In this document: piece by piece, positions 36,140-48,660 of the stretch
Layout of the letters: each line of letters begins with the position of its first letter
How positions within the stretch are numbered: position 1 is the first letter of the stretch
Assembly (NCBI RefSeq): GCF_031143425.1
Contig: NC_090439.1
Coordinates: 353,332,027-353,396,026 of the forward strand
DNA from: Pleurodeles waltl
Lineage: Eukaryota; Chordata; Amphibia; Caudata; Salamandridae
Length of the DNA: 64,000 bases
Direction of reading: 5' to 3'
Position numbers and translations under genes: made by a program
Notes under the pieces: generated by a model
Told to the model about the DNA's origin: nothing
Database searches by the model: none
What the model saw: only the letters and a program-made list of their open reading frames with translations

Positions 36140-36245
36140 AATGAGGTAGCACTTACTAACTAACCAGTAGGAAATATTTCAGTTTGGTAGACATTTTGTG
36201 CAAGACTGTGGGCTCTTGTTGGATAAACTGGACGGTGTGGTTCAT
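36140..36245. repeat. 100-bp direct repeat, copy 2
   Basis: Partner of 34620-34722, diverged by several substitutions and small indels. Confidence 0.7.
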
Positions 36246-36269
36246 TTGTGGTTGAGTCACTCATGCAGC

Positions 36270-36705
36270 TATTGACACACCGATACAGACACTCACGCAC
36301 CCACTCAAGGACACACTCAGGCCCTCACCAGACACTCCTGCACCCACTCACACATTCATGCACCCACTCACAGACCCTCTCAGACATTCATGCACCCACT
36401 GACAGACCCACTCAGGGTCATGCACCCACTTACAGGCCCACTCAGAGACTCATGCACTCCACTCACACACAGACCAACTCAGAAACTCATGCACTCACTC
36501 ACATGCATTCAGAGACTCATGTACCCACTCACAGACCTACTCAGACCCTCAAGCACTCACCCAGTCCCACTTAGACACTCACGCACCCACTCATAGTCCC
36601 AATCGGAGACTAATGCACCCACTCACACACCTACTCACTGACCCACTCAGACACTCTCACACCCATTCACAGACCTACTGAGACACTTATGCACTAATTC
36701 ACACA
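36270..36705. repeat. CACTCA-type minisatellite A
   Basis: Degenerate units of about 20-30 bp such as ACTCATGCACCCACTCACAG and AGACCCACTCAG, repeated about 18 times. Thr/His/Pro/Ser frames are artefacts. Confidence 0.9.
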
Positions 36706-36759
36706 CTCACTGTTAGTGGTCACAATTAGGAAATAACGTTTTTTTAAACTTAGAATTTC

Positions 36760-38130
36760 ATTTAAAAAAAACTAAGGTTACAGGGACATTATAGTTAAAA
36801 CATAGAACAAAAAACATAGAAATTCACTGAAAAAACAAAGGTTACAGGGACAGTATAGTTAGGCTCACATTTTACTTGTACAAAACCAGTGAAATTCAGC
36901 AGTTATAGTTACCTGAGATAACTACAACTTACGGCACCACAATGCACTGCTTATGACCTCACATATTGCACACTCATGACATGGTCAGTGACAAAGAGGC
37001 ACTCACACACTCAATCACACCCCTATACAACGTCTCATACATCCACTCATGCAGCCATACAACCACTCATGTACCCATTCACAGACCCATACAAGTAATA
37101 ACACAACCACTCACTTATCCATAGAGCCACTCCCACACCCACTGACTCACTCATACAGGCACTCACACAACCACTCACCCATACAGCTACTCGTACAACC
37201 AGTCACTTATCCATACAGCCACTCACAGAGCCACACACTCACCCACACAGCTATGCATACCCACTTACTCACCTATACTGCCACTCAGACACCCGTTCAC
37301 TCACCTATACAGCCTCCCAACACAGCCACTCACTCACCCATACAAGCACTCGTATACTTATTCATGCAACCACTTACATACACATAAACACATCCGTACA
37401 AGCACACACATCTGCTCACCCACCCATACATCCATTGACACAGGCACTTACTCTACAATACAGCCACTCACACACCAACTCACTTAACCAAACAGCCACA
37501 CAAACAGCCACTCTCTCACCCATCCACAGCCACTTACACAGCTAGTCATTCACTCATACATCCATGCAGACACCCACTCACCCATACAGTCACTCACACA
37601 CCCACCCTCACAGCCACTCACTCTCACACACCCACTAACACAGCCACTCACTCACCAATATAGTCAGTCACACAGCCACCCACTCACACAGCTACTCACA
37701 TACCTATTTATTCAACCATGCTGGCAATCACACACCAACTCACACACCCATACAGCACTCAGACATGCAATCACACACAGATACACACAGTCACACAGCC
37801 ACTCACATAATATATGTTAGAAATAGTATCACTCATTAGTAGTACAGAAAGTATATTATTTTAACTTTTGTAGTACTTTAGTATACCTGCTTTACACTCA
37901 TAAATGTTTAGAAAACACACTCACTGGATGATGTCATCAGTGATGTCATTTGAGATGTCATCAATGATGTCACTGAGCATGTCATGAGTGATGTAATATG
38001 TGAGGTCATAAGCAGTGCATTGCAGTGGCATAAGTTATAGTTAGCTCATGTAGCTATAACTGCTGAATTTCCCTGGTTTTGTACAAGTGAAATGTGAGCC
38101 TAACTATAGCATCCCTGTAACCTTTTATTT
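36760..38130. mobile_element. Foldback element with an internal CACTCA minisatellite
   Basis: The left arm (about 36835-36945: AAAGGTTACAGGGACAGTAT ... TTCAGCAGTTATAGTTACC) and the right arm (about 37990-38130: TTATAGTTAGCTCATG ... GCATCCCTGTAACCTTTTA) are inverted repeats of the same family as 29292-29736. Between them lies a 0.8-kb array (about 37000-37810) of ACTCAC-ACCCATACAGCC units, then GATGTCATCAGTGATGTCAT words. Array expansion inside a foldback element would explain the size. Confidence 0.65.
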
Positions 38131-38139
38131 CAGTGAATG

Positions 38140-38208
<69 letters not shown>
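38140..38208. repeat. (TAGA)n microsatellite
   Basis: About 17 uninterrupted tetranucleotide units, directly abutting the right arm of the foldback element. Confidence 0.97.
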
Positions 38209-38869
38209 TCTCGCCACTCTCACTTACACATTTAGAGGCAAAACTCACTCACACCCACCCCACTTGCTCTCTCTTTCTTCAAGCATACAACCACACAGTC
38301 TCCCGCATACATACATATAGTATTCTCCAAACAGGGCAAGTAACTTTGAAACTTGGACTACCTTGTATTTTTTCTGGTCCCGAATTTATCCTGTACCAAG
38401 TTTAAAACTCAATTCTCCAGCTCTGTGTACAAAAATAAGTTTAATTAAACCAGCTGCAAGTGTTGATAACGCACTCTCTGCAAAACAGTGCCCACAAAAC
38501 GCACACAAAGTGTGATGTGCCAGCAGGCCTTGTGGCACAACTTTTACCTCCAGTTTCTGCATGTTTGAGGGATGAAGGGGGTGGGAAGAGGGATGGCAGC
38601 CACAACACACTTGTCCCTTCTCTTCAATTAATTTCAAACTGCATTGAGTGGCCACACAAAACCTCCATTTTCTGCAAGGCTATACCCGAAACCTGCTGCC
38701 CCATACACGTCATCACTGGCAGGATGTCTTGCGAACCTAAGCTAATTTTGATGTAAGGCTGTAATGAGGGACAGGCGAAGGCCCTTGGAACTCTAAATAG
38801 GAAATAAATATCCTTTAGTGCGAGAAAGGGGAAGGTGAAGAGCTGGGATGGCAGAGATCTAAGCCCCCC
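38209..38869. other. Unassigned sequence
   Basis: Overlapping frames on both strands of 89-98 codons have no recognisable family. Confidence 0.35.
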
Positions 38870-39510
38870 TTCCCTTCAAGGTGATTCATCAGGCGGGGCT
38901 GACAAAAAGGGGGGCCCAAAATGCATTTTCCCCATGCAATTTCCAATAGGAATTTTAGATATGCTACATCCCGAACTGCTGAACAGAATTACACCACATT
39001 TGGCAGAAAGCTAGATCTTGGTCCAAAAAGATCTCTTTTTGTGATCTGCTGTAAATCGGTTTAGTAGTTTTGGAGTTATTAAAGAAAAAAGATGTATGTA
39101 TATCTAGGGACACAGAGGGTTCACGAATTCGACAGATCTCAAAATGAGATATGATTGGCAGCCATCACTTCAACCAGGAAATGGTGGCAGCCATCTTGGG
39201 ACTCAGACTCAGCCGAGTCCAAAGAAAAAACCTGAACAAAAACATAAAGGGCTCCCCTAGGCCTTGTGGTAGGGTCCCACAGGGACCTCGCAAGGGGCCA
39301 AAATGTTTTGTTTTTTTAAATGTTTCCACAGATCCGCAGAGAAGGACCTGTGTGCTTCCCTCCCCATTTGGAGATTGGGTCCCCAAGGTCGAAATCGGCC
39401 AGGGGAGGGGTGCTGCGTGCCCCGCTCCCACATAAATTAAGCAATGTGGCCCAGGAGATTGGGTCCCCAGGGCCAAATATAGCTGCTGGTAGGTGGGCCA
39501 CGTACCTCCT
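38870..39510. repeat. Non-coding repeat family, copy 2
   Basis: Shares CATCAGGCGGGGCTGA, GAACTGCTGAACAGAATTAC, TTTGGCAGAAAGCTAG and GTATATCTAGGG with 33040-33280, in the same orientation, followed by similar GGGTCCCCA/GGCCAGGGG GC-rich units. Several substitutions and a different length of GC-rich tail. Confidence 0.7.
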
Positions 39511-41229
39511 CCCCTTAAAATATCTACCTTTGAATGATTCCCTTGTTGGCAGTTGACCCTATCAATAGTATGATACCCAAGCCCACAAGGGACTCACTAT
39601 TGGGATGCCCTTTTGTATGCATTATTAATTAAAAAAAATTAAAGAGCGTTCCAATTGGCCTACGGGGCTTTATTTTCCTTGGGCCATCTCACTAGCACTG
39701 TAGTGAGACACTCATGAGAGTGAGGGCTCTGGGTGGCAGCCAGGTACATGAGAAAATTGTTGAAGGGTTATATTGTACATCTGCCACTGGAGGTTTCTAT
39801 TTGTGATATATATGATGTCTGATTGCAGTCTACCTTAATAGTCACATTTAATATGATCCCAAACTTAGTATAGTTTAGTCTGATCTAACTAACTCTTAAA
39901 TCACTTGGGCCAGGTCAGTGGAGATCTTACATGTACAGTACAAATGCAAAAATTCTAAACTCACAGCTCACTGTTGCATGAATTTAGAGAAACTAACAGA
40001 AGACGGTGTGATCGCTGCCAGCTGGTAACTGACGCAAGTGTGGTTTCCTGTGGACTCCTGTGACAGTGTGCAGTAGAAACCAAGCGGATTCCTGAGGGTG
40101 GGTTGCGAGAGGGTAAAGACACAGGCTCCGCTAAAATACCAGTGCAATAAGTTGCATACAATTTGAGGAACTAAAGGATAAGCAACATACTATGAGTCCC
40201 CAAGCGTGGGTAAATACAATATTATATTTTACTGCTGAGGGTGTCATGCATATTCATGTTGTCTCAGATCACACATAAGGGGTGTCGCACATGTACCCCA
40301 AAGATGTGCACTCTACAGTCACGTCGATAGTCGATCCTATGTCATCCAAAATCTACACGCAATAGAGGAAGGATTAAACACAACTATATCTATAGTATAT
40401 GGTAAAAAGATTGTCAGAAGGTCCATATACCCCCATATTCCTCTTTTCATTCACTCAAGTGCACCGCAGTACAGCCTTTGAAGCTATGCTGTCACAGAGT
40501 ACTTTTCTCTTGCACTGTGAACTGCTTACCAAGAAAAACATCCCAGTAACCGCTACATAAACTGTAGGGGCATTCATCTACCATCATATGTGCAATGCTT
40601 TGGGCACCTGAATTGTTTTTAAAAGGCCATCACGCGTATTACTATATCACAATTTAGGTTTTGTACATACCCAAGAGCCTTTCTAACTGGAAAATTGGTT
40701 TGTACATGAGGCCGTAAAATCCATAAATTCATACTTTTTATGTCTAGTGGATAGGGATGCTAATCACCACAATATCTCCTCTCCTCCCCAAATTACCAAT
40801 TTCCCTCATTTTGTGCATCATTTATTTGTGAAATTCTCTAATTAGGACGTCCAGGCTAACCAAATGTGTGGTGGTATTGTATTGCCACTGTTATCACATA
40901 TTGTTTGTAAAGAACATTACACTAATTGAACACTGTACTGAGGAGTAAAACATACATCATTTTTGCTTTGCCTTTTGTGATAGTATTACCTTATTATTTT
41001 GTCACTTTACACACCAAACTATCTAGTCAAAGTTTCACCTCATTAGTACCACTCTGACACTCAATAGGAATAACCGAGCCAAAACTGGCAGGTCACATAC
41101 ACCTCTTCTTGCTTTAATGGACAAAGTGGACCCCTGTGATAGATGTGTCAACGTTGGTGTAATGGCACAGATGCTCATCGAGCGATCAGAAAGGACCGTG
41201 TATTTGAATGTGTGAGGGCACCTGCAAAC
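39511..41229. other. Unassigned sequence
   Basis: AT-rich, no frame above 80 codons, no repeat ends recognised. Confidence 0.4.
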
Positions 41230-41840
41230 TTAGCTAGGAGGTGTTAAAACTTGCCTGCGAAGGTCCCGCCCCCTGCCAGCAGACTGCCCATCGAAATGAG
41301 GCTGGAAAGCGACAGAAACTATAATGCGCGTCAAGTGCTGGCAAAGTCTACACCCGTGGCACAAGGTACACGTGCCTTGTGGAATTTGACGGAAATGCTG
41401 GTTGCCTAGGGAACCAGAAAGCGGTCTATAGAGCACACAGCTGCGCTTCTACCCACTCCACCCACTCTCCGCGTTTGTTGCCGTTGATATCAGCTCCCAC
41501 CTGATATGTTTTAAACGAGAGGACAGCTGATCTGTTTGTCAGTTTGCATTTCTCAGTGTGCTGCAGCTTTTGAGGTTTCCGCACACTGTTTTCATTTTCA
41601 CCGCTGACAACACCCACCGCTAATCACGCCCAGAATCATTGCTTTTAAACAGTTAGATACTCCAGGCGCACAAAAAGCAAAGATACTGCCATGTCACCTA
41701 ACCATACCCTCTAAGATTTCCTCTGAAATTAACCGAAGAAAACTCACTTTAAACGTTTACCAGTTTGAAAGGAAGCCCTTCTCGCTGCTCTGCAGACCTT
41801 ATCGTCGCCCTTCTGTTTTTAATAGATTTAAATTTCTCAG
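41230..41840 (+). promoter_or_regulatory. Candidate promoter and untranslated first exon (weak)
   Basis: CpG content is higher than in the surroundings. An X-box-like site GTTGCCTAGGGAAC lies at 41401-41414 (one mismatch to the RFX consensus). A good splice donor, TCTCAG/GTAAGC, follows at 41840/41841. Together these could be the start of a plus-strand gene whose later exon is at 47571-47681, but the link is inference and each signal could be chance. Confidence 0.25.
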
Positions 41841-43986
41841 GTAAGCCAGCTGCTGCATATTCATTCACAATACTGTGATGAAGCACGAGTACCTTAGCGT
41901 CTCCATTCCGTATATCAAGCTTAAACAAGTTACCATCTCAGGTAGACGAGAGGGTTACGACAAGACTGACGAGTATCACCGCCCTGTACACTAACGGTAT
42001 ATCGAGTAAGGTAAACAGTTTAACAGTGAATTGGGTCATCATACAGGCTAGTAGTATAACATCCAAATGTGTTGGGCTATTTCTATTTCCTATATCACGA
42101 TATTTTCTATGCCCACTCCCTAGGATCCTCTTATATTATACTCTAAGGCAGTGCTCTGTATCCCCTATCCAATGACATTATCTTTTTACAAATATCGTTT
42201 TAAGGGCCCAGCAGACGCTGCATGGTCTGCTGGATGCAGGTTCGAGTGAAGCATGCATGTCTACTGCTTCATTATAGTATAGTGCATCCCTGTAACCAGT
42301 ACCGTGATTTAGGTAATAGACCTCCGAACCATGCCATTGCTACCCTTATTTTAGATAGTAGCCAGAGCATGTAAGCTGTCGGACTGGTGTGGAAATTTCC
42401 TTGACGTATCTAAGTATTGCTATCAGTGGCGCGTAGATCAAAAGACACCTCTGTTGTCTCCTCTGTCATTTTTGCCAAAATTGAAGGACATGGCCAGGCC
42501 TCTATGCCAACCCGGATGTTTTGTATTATCAATTTTATTAAGGGGTTGAATAATACATGTGGAGTAAGAACTTAAAGTCATTCACTTTATGTTGACCGTC
42601 TCCTTTCTAAGAACTTCAAAATGGCTTGCAGGACAATTACCTATTAAAGTCTGTGACTGCCAAATGTGTACAATTTTGGGGGAGATTAGGCACAGTGCAT
42701 ATCACTTGAAGGACAAAATGGGAGTAGGTATGAAGGTTTATCTTATAGGTGCCCAAACACCCGGGTTACTTGATGCAGCACACGACCACTGCCTCTGAAT
42801 ATATTTGTGCCACTATTGGTGACAGGTCTGAGGTGAAGGACCCCCAGCCTGGCTCTGCCCACCAACTGGCATCTTGTCCAGTTACAGATTCATGTTAAGT
42901 TTCTTAGCTTACTGCTTGATTTAGAGCTGGCGGACGGGTTAGTCCATAGCAAAAGTGGCAGATATCCTGTCCACCTTGTTACAAGTGCATTATCCCATCT
43001 GCCAAACTAAATCAGGCATCATGTTTGCAAAGCCCTTACTGGCAGAAAGTGGTATAATCCTAAATGAACTCCTTCCCAGGCCTTTGGCTGCTGCATCCGT
43101 GAGTAGTTCAATGTTAGGACAGAGGTGGCCAGATATAAAATGCACCCATCAAGCAAAAGCATGATTTTCCGAGAACAGAACATTAAACGAGAACGTGTGC
43201 ACCACAGTATTATCTTGTGAGTGTTATTGGTACCCCTCGAGTGAAACTTTGCCGTATCCATGGCAACACTGAATAGGTCAAGTGGTACAGATGGCAAATA
43301 CCTCAGATATGATGGTGCGGCCTCCTGAAGCAGTGTTTGCACTTGTAAGTGAATAATACATATGGGTTCTAGAAGACATTTCACCTTTTTCCATACAAGT
43401 CTAGGCGTTTGGCAAAGACTCACGCTTTAGATTTCAGTCGCCACGGTAACAGTTCTGTGACTGTCACATACATTGTTCTTGACACACGCAAACACCCACA
43501 CACTGGATAGGACGATAGCATGTTAACTCTTTCACTGCTAAACTCAACACACTAATAAAAGTTCGATTCCCTGGAGAGAAGCTTTGAGGGAAGGCACGGC
43601 CTAGAGGTGAGCAATCTGGATAGTTACTGAACAGCAATTCAATAACACGCAGCCAAGGCGCACTGTTCTTGCTACGCTGCTTGGTATCCTGACTAATGGC
43701 ATACGTCACTACCGGTGTACCAGCGCTTTGGTCGGACTGCTTAAAGCGTTTCAAATGACTGGCAGCCGGGTCATAACAGTCCTAAAGAGACTGTGACCAA
43801 GACCTAGTAATAGCTGTGTAGAGGCACTTTCAGCAAAATTTTGCAAAAGAAAATCAGCGCAATGCTTTGTGTCACTTTAAGCCACGTAAATGCTAGTACC
43901 AAACATTAGTAAATAACGTGCTGTCCCTCTGTCTTGAGAAAGCCTCCCCGGGCACTCGTCAAAGTAAGGGTCATGTTTAAAATATA
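41841..43986. other. Unassigned; two further X-box-like motifs
   Basis: GTCGCCACGGTAAC at 43437-43450 fits the palindromic RFX/X-box consensus; GTATCCATGGCAAC at 43254-43267 is a weaker match. A 134-codon minus-strand frame (43019-43423) overlaps both but has no recognised family. No complete exon could be supported. Confidence 0.3.
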
Positions 43987-44156
43987 GGCCCATATTTATA
44001 CTTTTTTAGCGCCGCATTTGCGCCATCTTTTGACGCAAAAACTTCGCAAACTTACAAAATACAATTGCATTTGTGCCATATTTTGATGCAAAAACGGCGT
44101 AAACGTACAAAATACAATTGTAATTTTGCGGCACTAAAAAAGTATAAATATGGGCC
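43987..44156. mobile_element. 170-bp palindromic MITE
   Basis: Terminal inverted repeats GGCCCATATTTATACTTTTT / complement, flanked by ATA on both sides (43984-43986 and 44157-44159). The interior holds two direct repeats of ACTTACAAAATACAATTG type and GCGCCGCA/TGCGGCAC words. The 3-bp target is consistent with the PIF/Harbinger group. Confidence 0.8.
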
Positions 44157-44159
44157 ATA

Positions 44160-47100
44160 GTGTGCAAATAAAATGGATGATAGGTCTTACCCCCTTCAGA
44201 CCGCCCTACTGAATATTTTGGAATGGAGTGGCCTACAATTCACGGTCAAAGCCAGAACATTCCATGACGTGACACTCCTAAAACAGGACGTCCCAACTCC
44301 CTCCAACCATCTTGGGCAAAATGTATATATTCTGATACCTCTCCCTAGTTTTGGTGTGTACAACACAGAGCTTCTAACTAACTTTGCATAACTGTAAATT
44401 TGTGAGCCTCCCAAAGATGGGCATTATTCAGTGCTGAATTAAACTCCGTGGAGTCCCCTATGCAGTCAAAATTTCGGGCCCCCCTGGCAAACTATCTCCT
44501 AATACGTTTTTCATGTTACCAACCAACATTGGCGGGAACTTGTGACAAACTAACTCACAGAAAGCTTTGTTTCTGGAGGCTAAAGTCACTACATTTTATA
44601 GAGTACTGCAAGGTCCTAATGTGTAAAACAGCGAGGGAATGATTTCCGACCCAAAATGGCAGCTTTGAAAATATCTAAATGTGATACCAATTAAAAATTA
44701 AATCGTATAACAATACATTTTAATTTAAGTTTACTAATTTTTGTCATTAAATTGATATACAATGATAAAATACAAAATACATTATTTATAAACTCTTTAT
44801 TATTAATATTATAAGCTTATTTTCACTATTTTGACACTTATTGATAGTTTACTTTAACCCCGGAGGCACTATTATTCAATATGTAAAAAAAAATCAACAG
44901 GGATTGCATTACAACCTACACAAATTTCCTGCTTTAAAACAGACCCCAAATTGTGGTGGTTTGCAGTACTCTGTAAAATTTTGTGACTCTACTGGAGGTT
45001 TCCTGTGCATGCCCTCCAATGGGATAACAACATTGAACAAGGTAGTGTGCACATCAGCCACTAGATAGATATGTCTGACCATCACTACTGTACATTACAC
45101 GTACGTAGTTTGCACTGAATCTGTTTTACAAACTGACAGAAGATGAGCTTTAAAGAGACAAACTTATGTGAATCTGATGTCTGTGGTTTATGTACTTTAT
45201 GTTGCTAATGGGTACATAACATTAATACAGTATTTTCCCTATAGACTCTTTAATGTAATTTTTTGTTTCTCTGAGTTGTTTCATTTTTTCTATCTTTTGG
45301 AAACAATTTATGAAAGCTTGATTGTAATTTTCTTTCAAGATCAAATCAATATCATTTTGATACGTTGTCGCGAGGCCCCTAAAAGGAGTGGGGCCAGCAG
45401 ACCACTGCCTACTTTGTCTATTTTGTATCCTGGAACTGGCATTATTATGTTCGCTCTTCAAGCTAATTATGCCTCATTATAAGTTAGCCACTAAATGGTG
45501 AGATACATATCACGCTTGATAAAATCCATCTCCACTGGGTCTGAATTTATCCGGTGACCAAGTATGAGTTTATCCATGAAAATGGGGATAACATGCAGAT
45601 TGTGGTCCTTACTGCATCAAAATCTGCACGTCCTAGTATTTAACAGGCTTTTTTCCCCAGATGAACATCAACAGATCTGACCTGCCAAAGTTTATCCAGG
45701 GGATTCAATATCAATCACAATACTCATATTATCTATAAGTGTGGTAACAAGAGGTACCACATGTAACAGAATGCAAAAGCCAACTTGTAATGAAGGCCTA
45801 TTTCTAAGCACACCCTCTAGTATAGGATTTATGTTGACCAGCCTCAGTCTTACCAGAGATTGGAATATACTTCTCTCACTTGGTGCCTGCACTGATACTA
45901 GCAAACCGATAAAGTAGGTCAGACAGGATTATCCAGAAGCTATTCTGGGTGCATTAGAAATGACATGGAATCAGCTGCTCTTAAAGAACCACTTTATGGA
46001 TCTTCTCCTTATGGCAGAGTAGGCTGATGTACCACGGAAAAGGTACAAGGGAGGAAGTAAAGTGATACTGAATCACAACAAACGCGGCGGAGCATTCAAC
46101 CCATGCACAAAACGCTAAAAATGTAAATGTAAGCTTTGCTGGTCTGATTCACAAGAAATGTTGATCTGGTGGACAATAGTGAATCATTTTGGCCAAATAT
46201 TTGGATGAAAGGATAATATGGGATTCCCTAACTACCCCTAATAAACCCAATACTACAGTGAGCCAACTGATGAGTGAGGCAAGAGCGGAGATAACGGAAA
46301 GGGGGACAACCTCGTCGGGAAGATCTTGCTGTAACATAAATGGGGAAGCTATCCAGGTGAAGCTATCCATGATAAAATATTATCAAGTAGAGGTTTGGCG
46401 AAGGGGCATGCAAATCATGAAGTGCTACAGCTGACTCACAAGTTAGGAGATAGAATCAAATATAGGTAAGTCTTGAGGGGTAGGCAGATTGAAGTGGTAT
46501 TGGAAAGAACACAAAGAGTGAAAAATTGAGATACCAAACTGTGCTTTAAGGAATGACTTGCCAACACTGGAAGAAATAAATAGCAAGTATCTATTGATTT
46601 ACTTCATAGGTTGGCCTGCCTGCCTACAGTTGATATAAATAATTTTCTTCACAATACCATGGCTAAACTGGATAATAAAGAAACTTAGGAAGATTTGCCC
46701 ATCATCACTGGTGAAGCACGTAAAGTGTTGAAAGAATGTGGCAGATGGCCTCAATATGTTTGACTAATGTCCAAATTTGAAAGATTTCTGGAAGGCTGTT
46801 AATAACACAATTCAGGGGGTTCTAGGAAGAACAATAAAGGACAGGGATTCTTTGACTGTTTTTAGAGGTGCCTGAAAAGGATTTGAGTTTGAGCAATTTA
46901 CAAAGCTACGTGTAATTCAAAGAGGGGCTATGATCAGCCCTCAATATCCACTGGCCTGTTCGACAGTCATTGAAATTTTGCATCATCCCACCACTGCATA
47001 CATCATAGGGCGGTTTGTCAGCCCACTTTAGAAACTGACTCTCTTGCACTGTGAGTGACAGCATTGTTCCTCACATATGGGCATCCACCGAAAAAGAAGT

Positions 47101-47570
47101 GCATTTCAGTGTCACAGCTGGTAACCCAGATACTGTATTTTGCTAGTGCTGTTTTCTTTCCATTCTTATACTTTTTTTTAATTTGTAGAATCCTTATGTG
47201 TATAAACCATATCTTTAGTTACAGTAATTCAAAGACAACAGTAGCTTTCCTTTGCACCAATAACAATCATATTTGTGTGCAATTTGTATTTAAGCTAAAA
47301 TAGGTTTCTATGCCTGCCCTAAATGCCCCAGTTCTCCGGGAAACAGATCCGCACCGTTCTAGTGAAACAGAATGCAATTGTTATTTTTTTATTTAATTGT
47401 TTTTCGCAAGCATATGGCTGCCACGTTCAGACTGCGGTATGAATGCTTTTTTTCTTTCTTTTCATTTTCTAGCATATGCTTGCAATAAAATATGTAAACA
47501 ATTAGCAAAGGCACCATCTTCCTAAGGATAATTATCTTTTTGAGTACTTGTTTTTCTCTGTTTCTCACAG
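44160..47570. other. Unassigned sequence
   Basis: Decayed coding-like text around 46080-46400 (a Cys-containing KCKCKLCWS string and a 81-codon frame) may be an old retroelement gag, but this is too weak to assign. No splice-flanked exon was recognised apart from the next feature. Confidence 0.35.
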
Positions 47571-47681
47571 GAAAAATATTGTCACCTGTGGAGAACATCC
47601 TTCCCTACACCTCACCAGTTTTGGTGGAGTTCCAAGTGTTTTGCCCTACGAGAAAGGAACTTACTTCTCCCGAATACAGAA
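47571..47681 (+). CDS. Candidate internal exon (111 bp) of an unidentified host gene
   Basis: Seen: a strong 3' splice site, a TTTTTCTCTGTTTCTCACAG tract ending at 47570, and a strong donor, CAGAA/GTAAGTATT, at 47681/47682, enclose 111 bp. The length is a multiple of three and there is no stop in any of the three plus frames. The most protein-like frame starts at the second base and reads KNIVTCGEHPSL, then TSFGGVPSVLPYEKG and TYFSRIQK. I do not recognise the protein. No flanking exon could be confirmed nearby. The next CpG-rich island (48.1-48.7 kb) appears to belong to a minus-strand transcript. It could be a false exon, since perfect splice pairs do occur by chance in 64 kb. Confidence 0.45.
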
Positions 47682-47871
47682 GTAAGTATTACACCTAAGT
47701 AAATAGCTAAAGGGTTGCACGTTCACTTTTTGTGAATATTCTGGACCTGGCTTGTTATTCAGGCCATTTTGACGTGTAAACTGAACTTACGTGTGAAAGC
47801 GTCATTGAGAATCAGGCGTTACAAATTTTACGGTGCGACTGTAGTGCATCAACGTGAATAAAGCACATCAC

Positions 47872-48048
47872 CAGTGGCGCAAAGAAGGCATTTGCAACCC
47901 CCGCGGCGTTGTGAGGGGGCACCCTCAGGTGGGCACTATTCGGTCTGAAGTTAGAGATGGTATTCTGAGCTACCCTCCTACCCTCTTCCCTCCCCAAAAA
48001 AATATTCTGCAATTGCCAAAGGGGAGCATCAGTTGTGTTACGCCACTG
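47872..48048. mobile_element. hAT-like MITE (177 bp)
   Basis: The ends CAGTGGCGCAA and TTACGCCACTG are terminal inverted repeats of the CAGTGGCG type seen in hAT elements. The flanking 8 bp (CACATCAC and CACGTAAT) agree at five positions, compatible with an aged 8-bp duplication. Non-coding. Confidence 0.55.
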
Positions 48049-48099
48049 CACGTAATGCTGGTATTGTCTCTACATCAGTTAACATAAAAGACTGCTGAT

Positions 48100-48660
48100 G
48101 TAGACCTGAGTGTGAAGTGGGTAGTTTGCCTCCGCCAAAAGAGTTAGATTGTATGCAATGTCTACCCCACATTCGCCACGTAGTTTCATTTCAAAGGCAG
48201 CTGTCGTCAAGCCGAGAAGAGTGCGAGGACAGCCTCCGAAGGCAGTAGTTCTTTCGAGGCACAGCATTCATACAACAAACGAAAATGTGTCTCATAAAAA
48301 TAACGGTTCGAGGGGCGGGCAAAGCGCAGAAACCAGCAGTCGAGCAAACCGTAAACCGGTGGGCAGTTACCTTCACAGAAGACGTCATCGGCCTCTTCCA
48401 GCGCAGCCAGGTCTTCCTCCTCAAGGCGCTGCATTTTAACCGACGCTCAGCTGGAGCAGCTTCGAAGCCGAGTGCGGGCCACGAGCGGAAGGGAGGGTAT
48501 ATTTCCTTTGAGCAGCTCCCTCAACATATTGTCAGCGGCAGCTTCCGTCTCTGCTCTTGCGAAAATCTGCCAGCTCGTGTAAATGAGAAGTGCTGGCACT
48601 TACCGCAATGTTCTCATCTATTTAGGCCCAACCTGAGGGCCGCGCATTTTGACTGAAGGT
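48100..48660 (-). promoter_or_regulatory. CpG-rich island, candidate promoter of a minus-strand gene
   Basis: CpG dinucleotides are frequent throughout (about 30 in 560 bp by eye), in contrast with the CpG-poor flanks. It overlaps the candidate first coding exon at 48370-48434 on the minus strand. A short upstream minus-strand frame beginning ATGTTGAGGGAG lies in the presumed 5' leader. No TATA box is evident. Confidence 0.45.
48370..48434 (-). CDS. Candidate first coding exon, acidic N-terminus
   Basis: On the minus strand an ATG at 48434 with A at -3 opens a frame reading MQRLEEEDLA, then ALEEADDVFC. It ends at a consensus-like donor GTGAAG/GTAACT near 48369. The peptide is strongly acidic, and its position inside a CpG island is what a real first exon would show. 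Without splicing the frame runs 75 codons to 48207. Exon 2 was not found. The family is not recognised. Confidence 0.4.

Noticed and set aside
36270..37810. CRISPR-like periodic array
   Set aside because: Units are degenerate CACTCA words without identical repeats separated by unique spacers; a eukaryotic minisatellite.
43019..43423. 134-codon minus-strand frame as a gene
   Set aside because: No family match, no convincing splice sites at its edges; only the X-box-like motifs inside it were kept.
46080..46434. Retroelement gag or zinc-knuckle fragment
   Set aside because: A few cysteines in a decayed frame are not enough to name a family.
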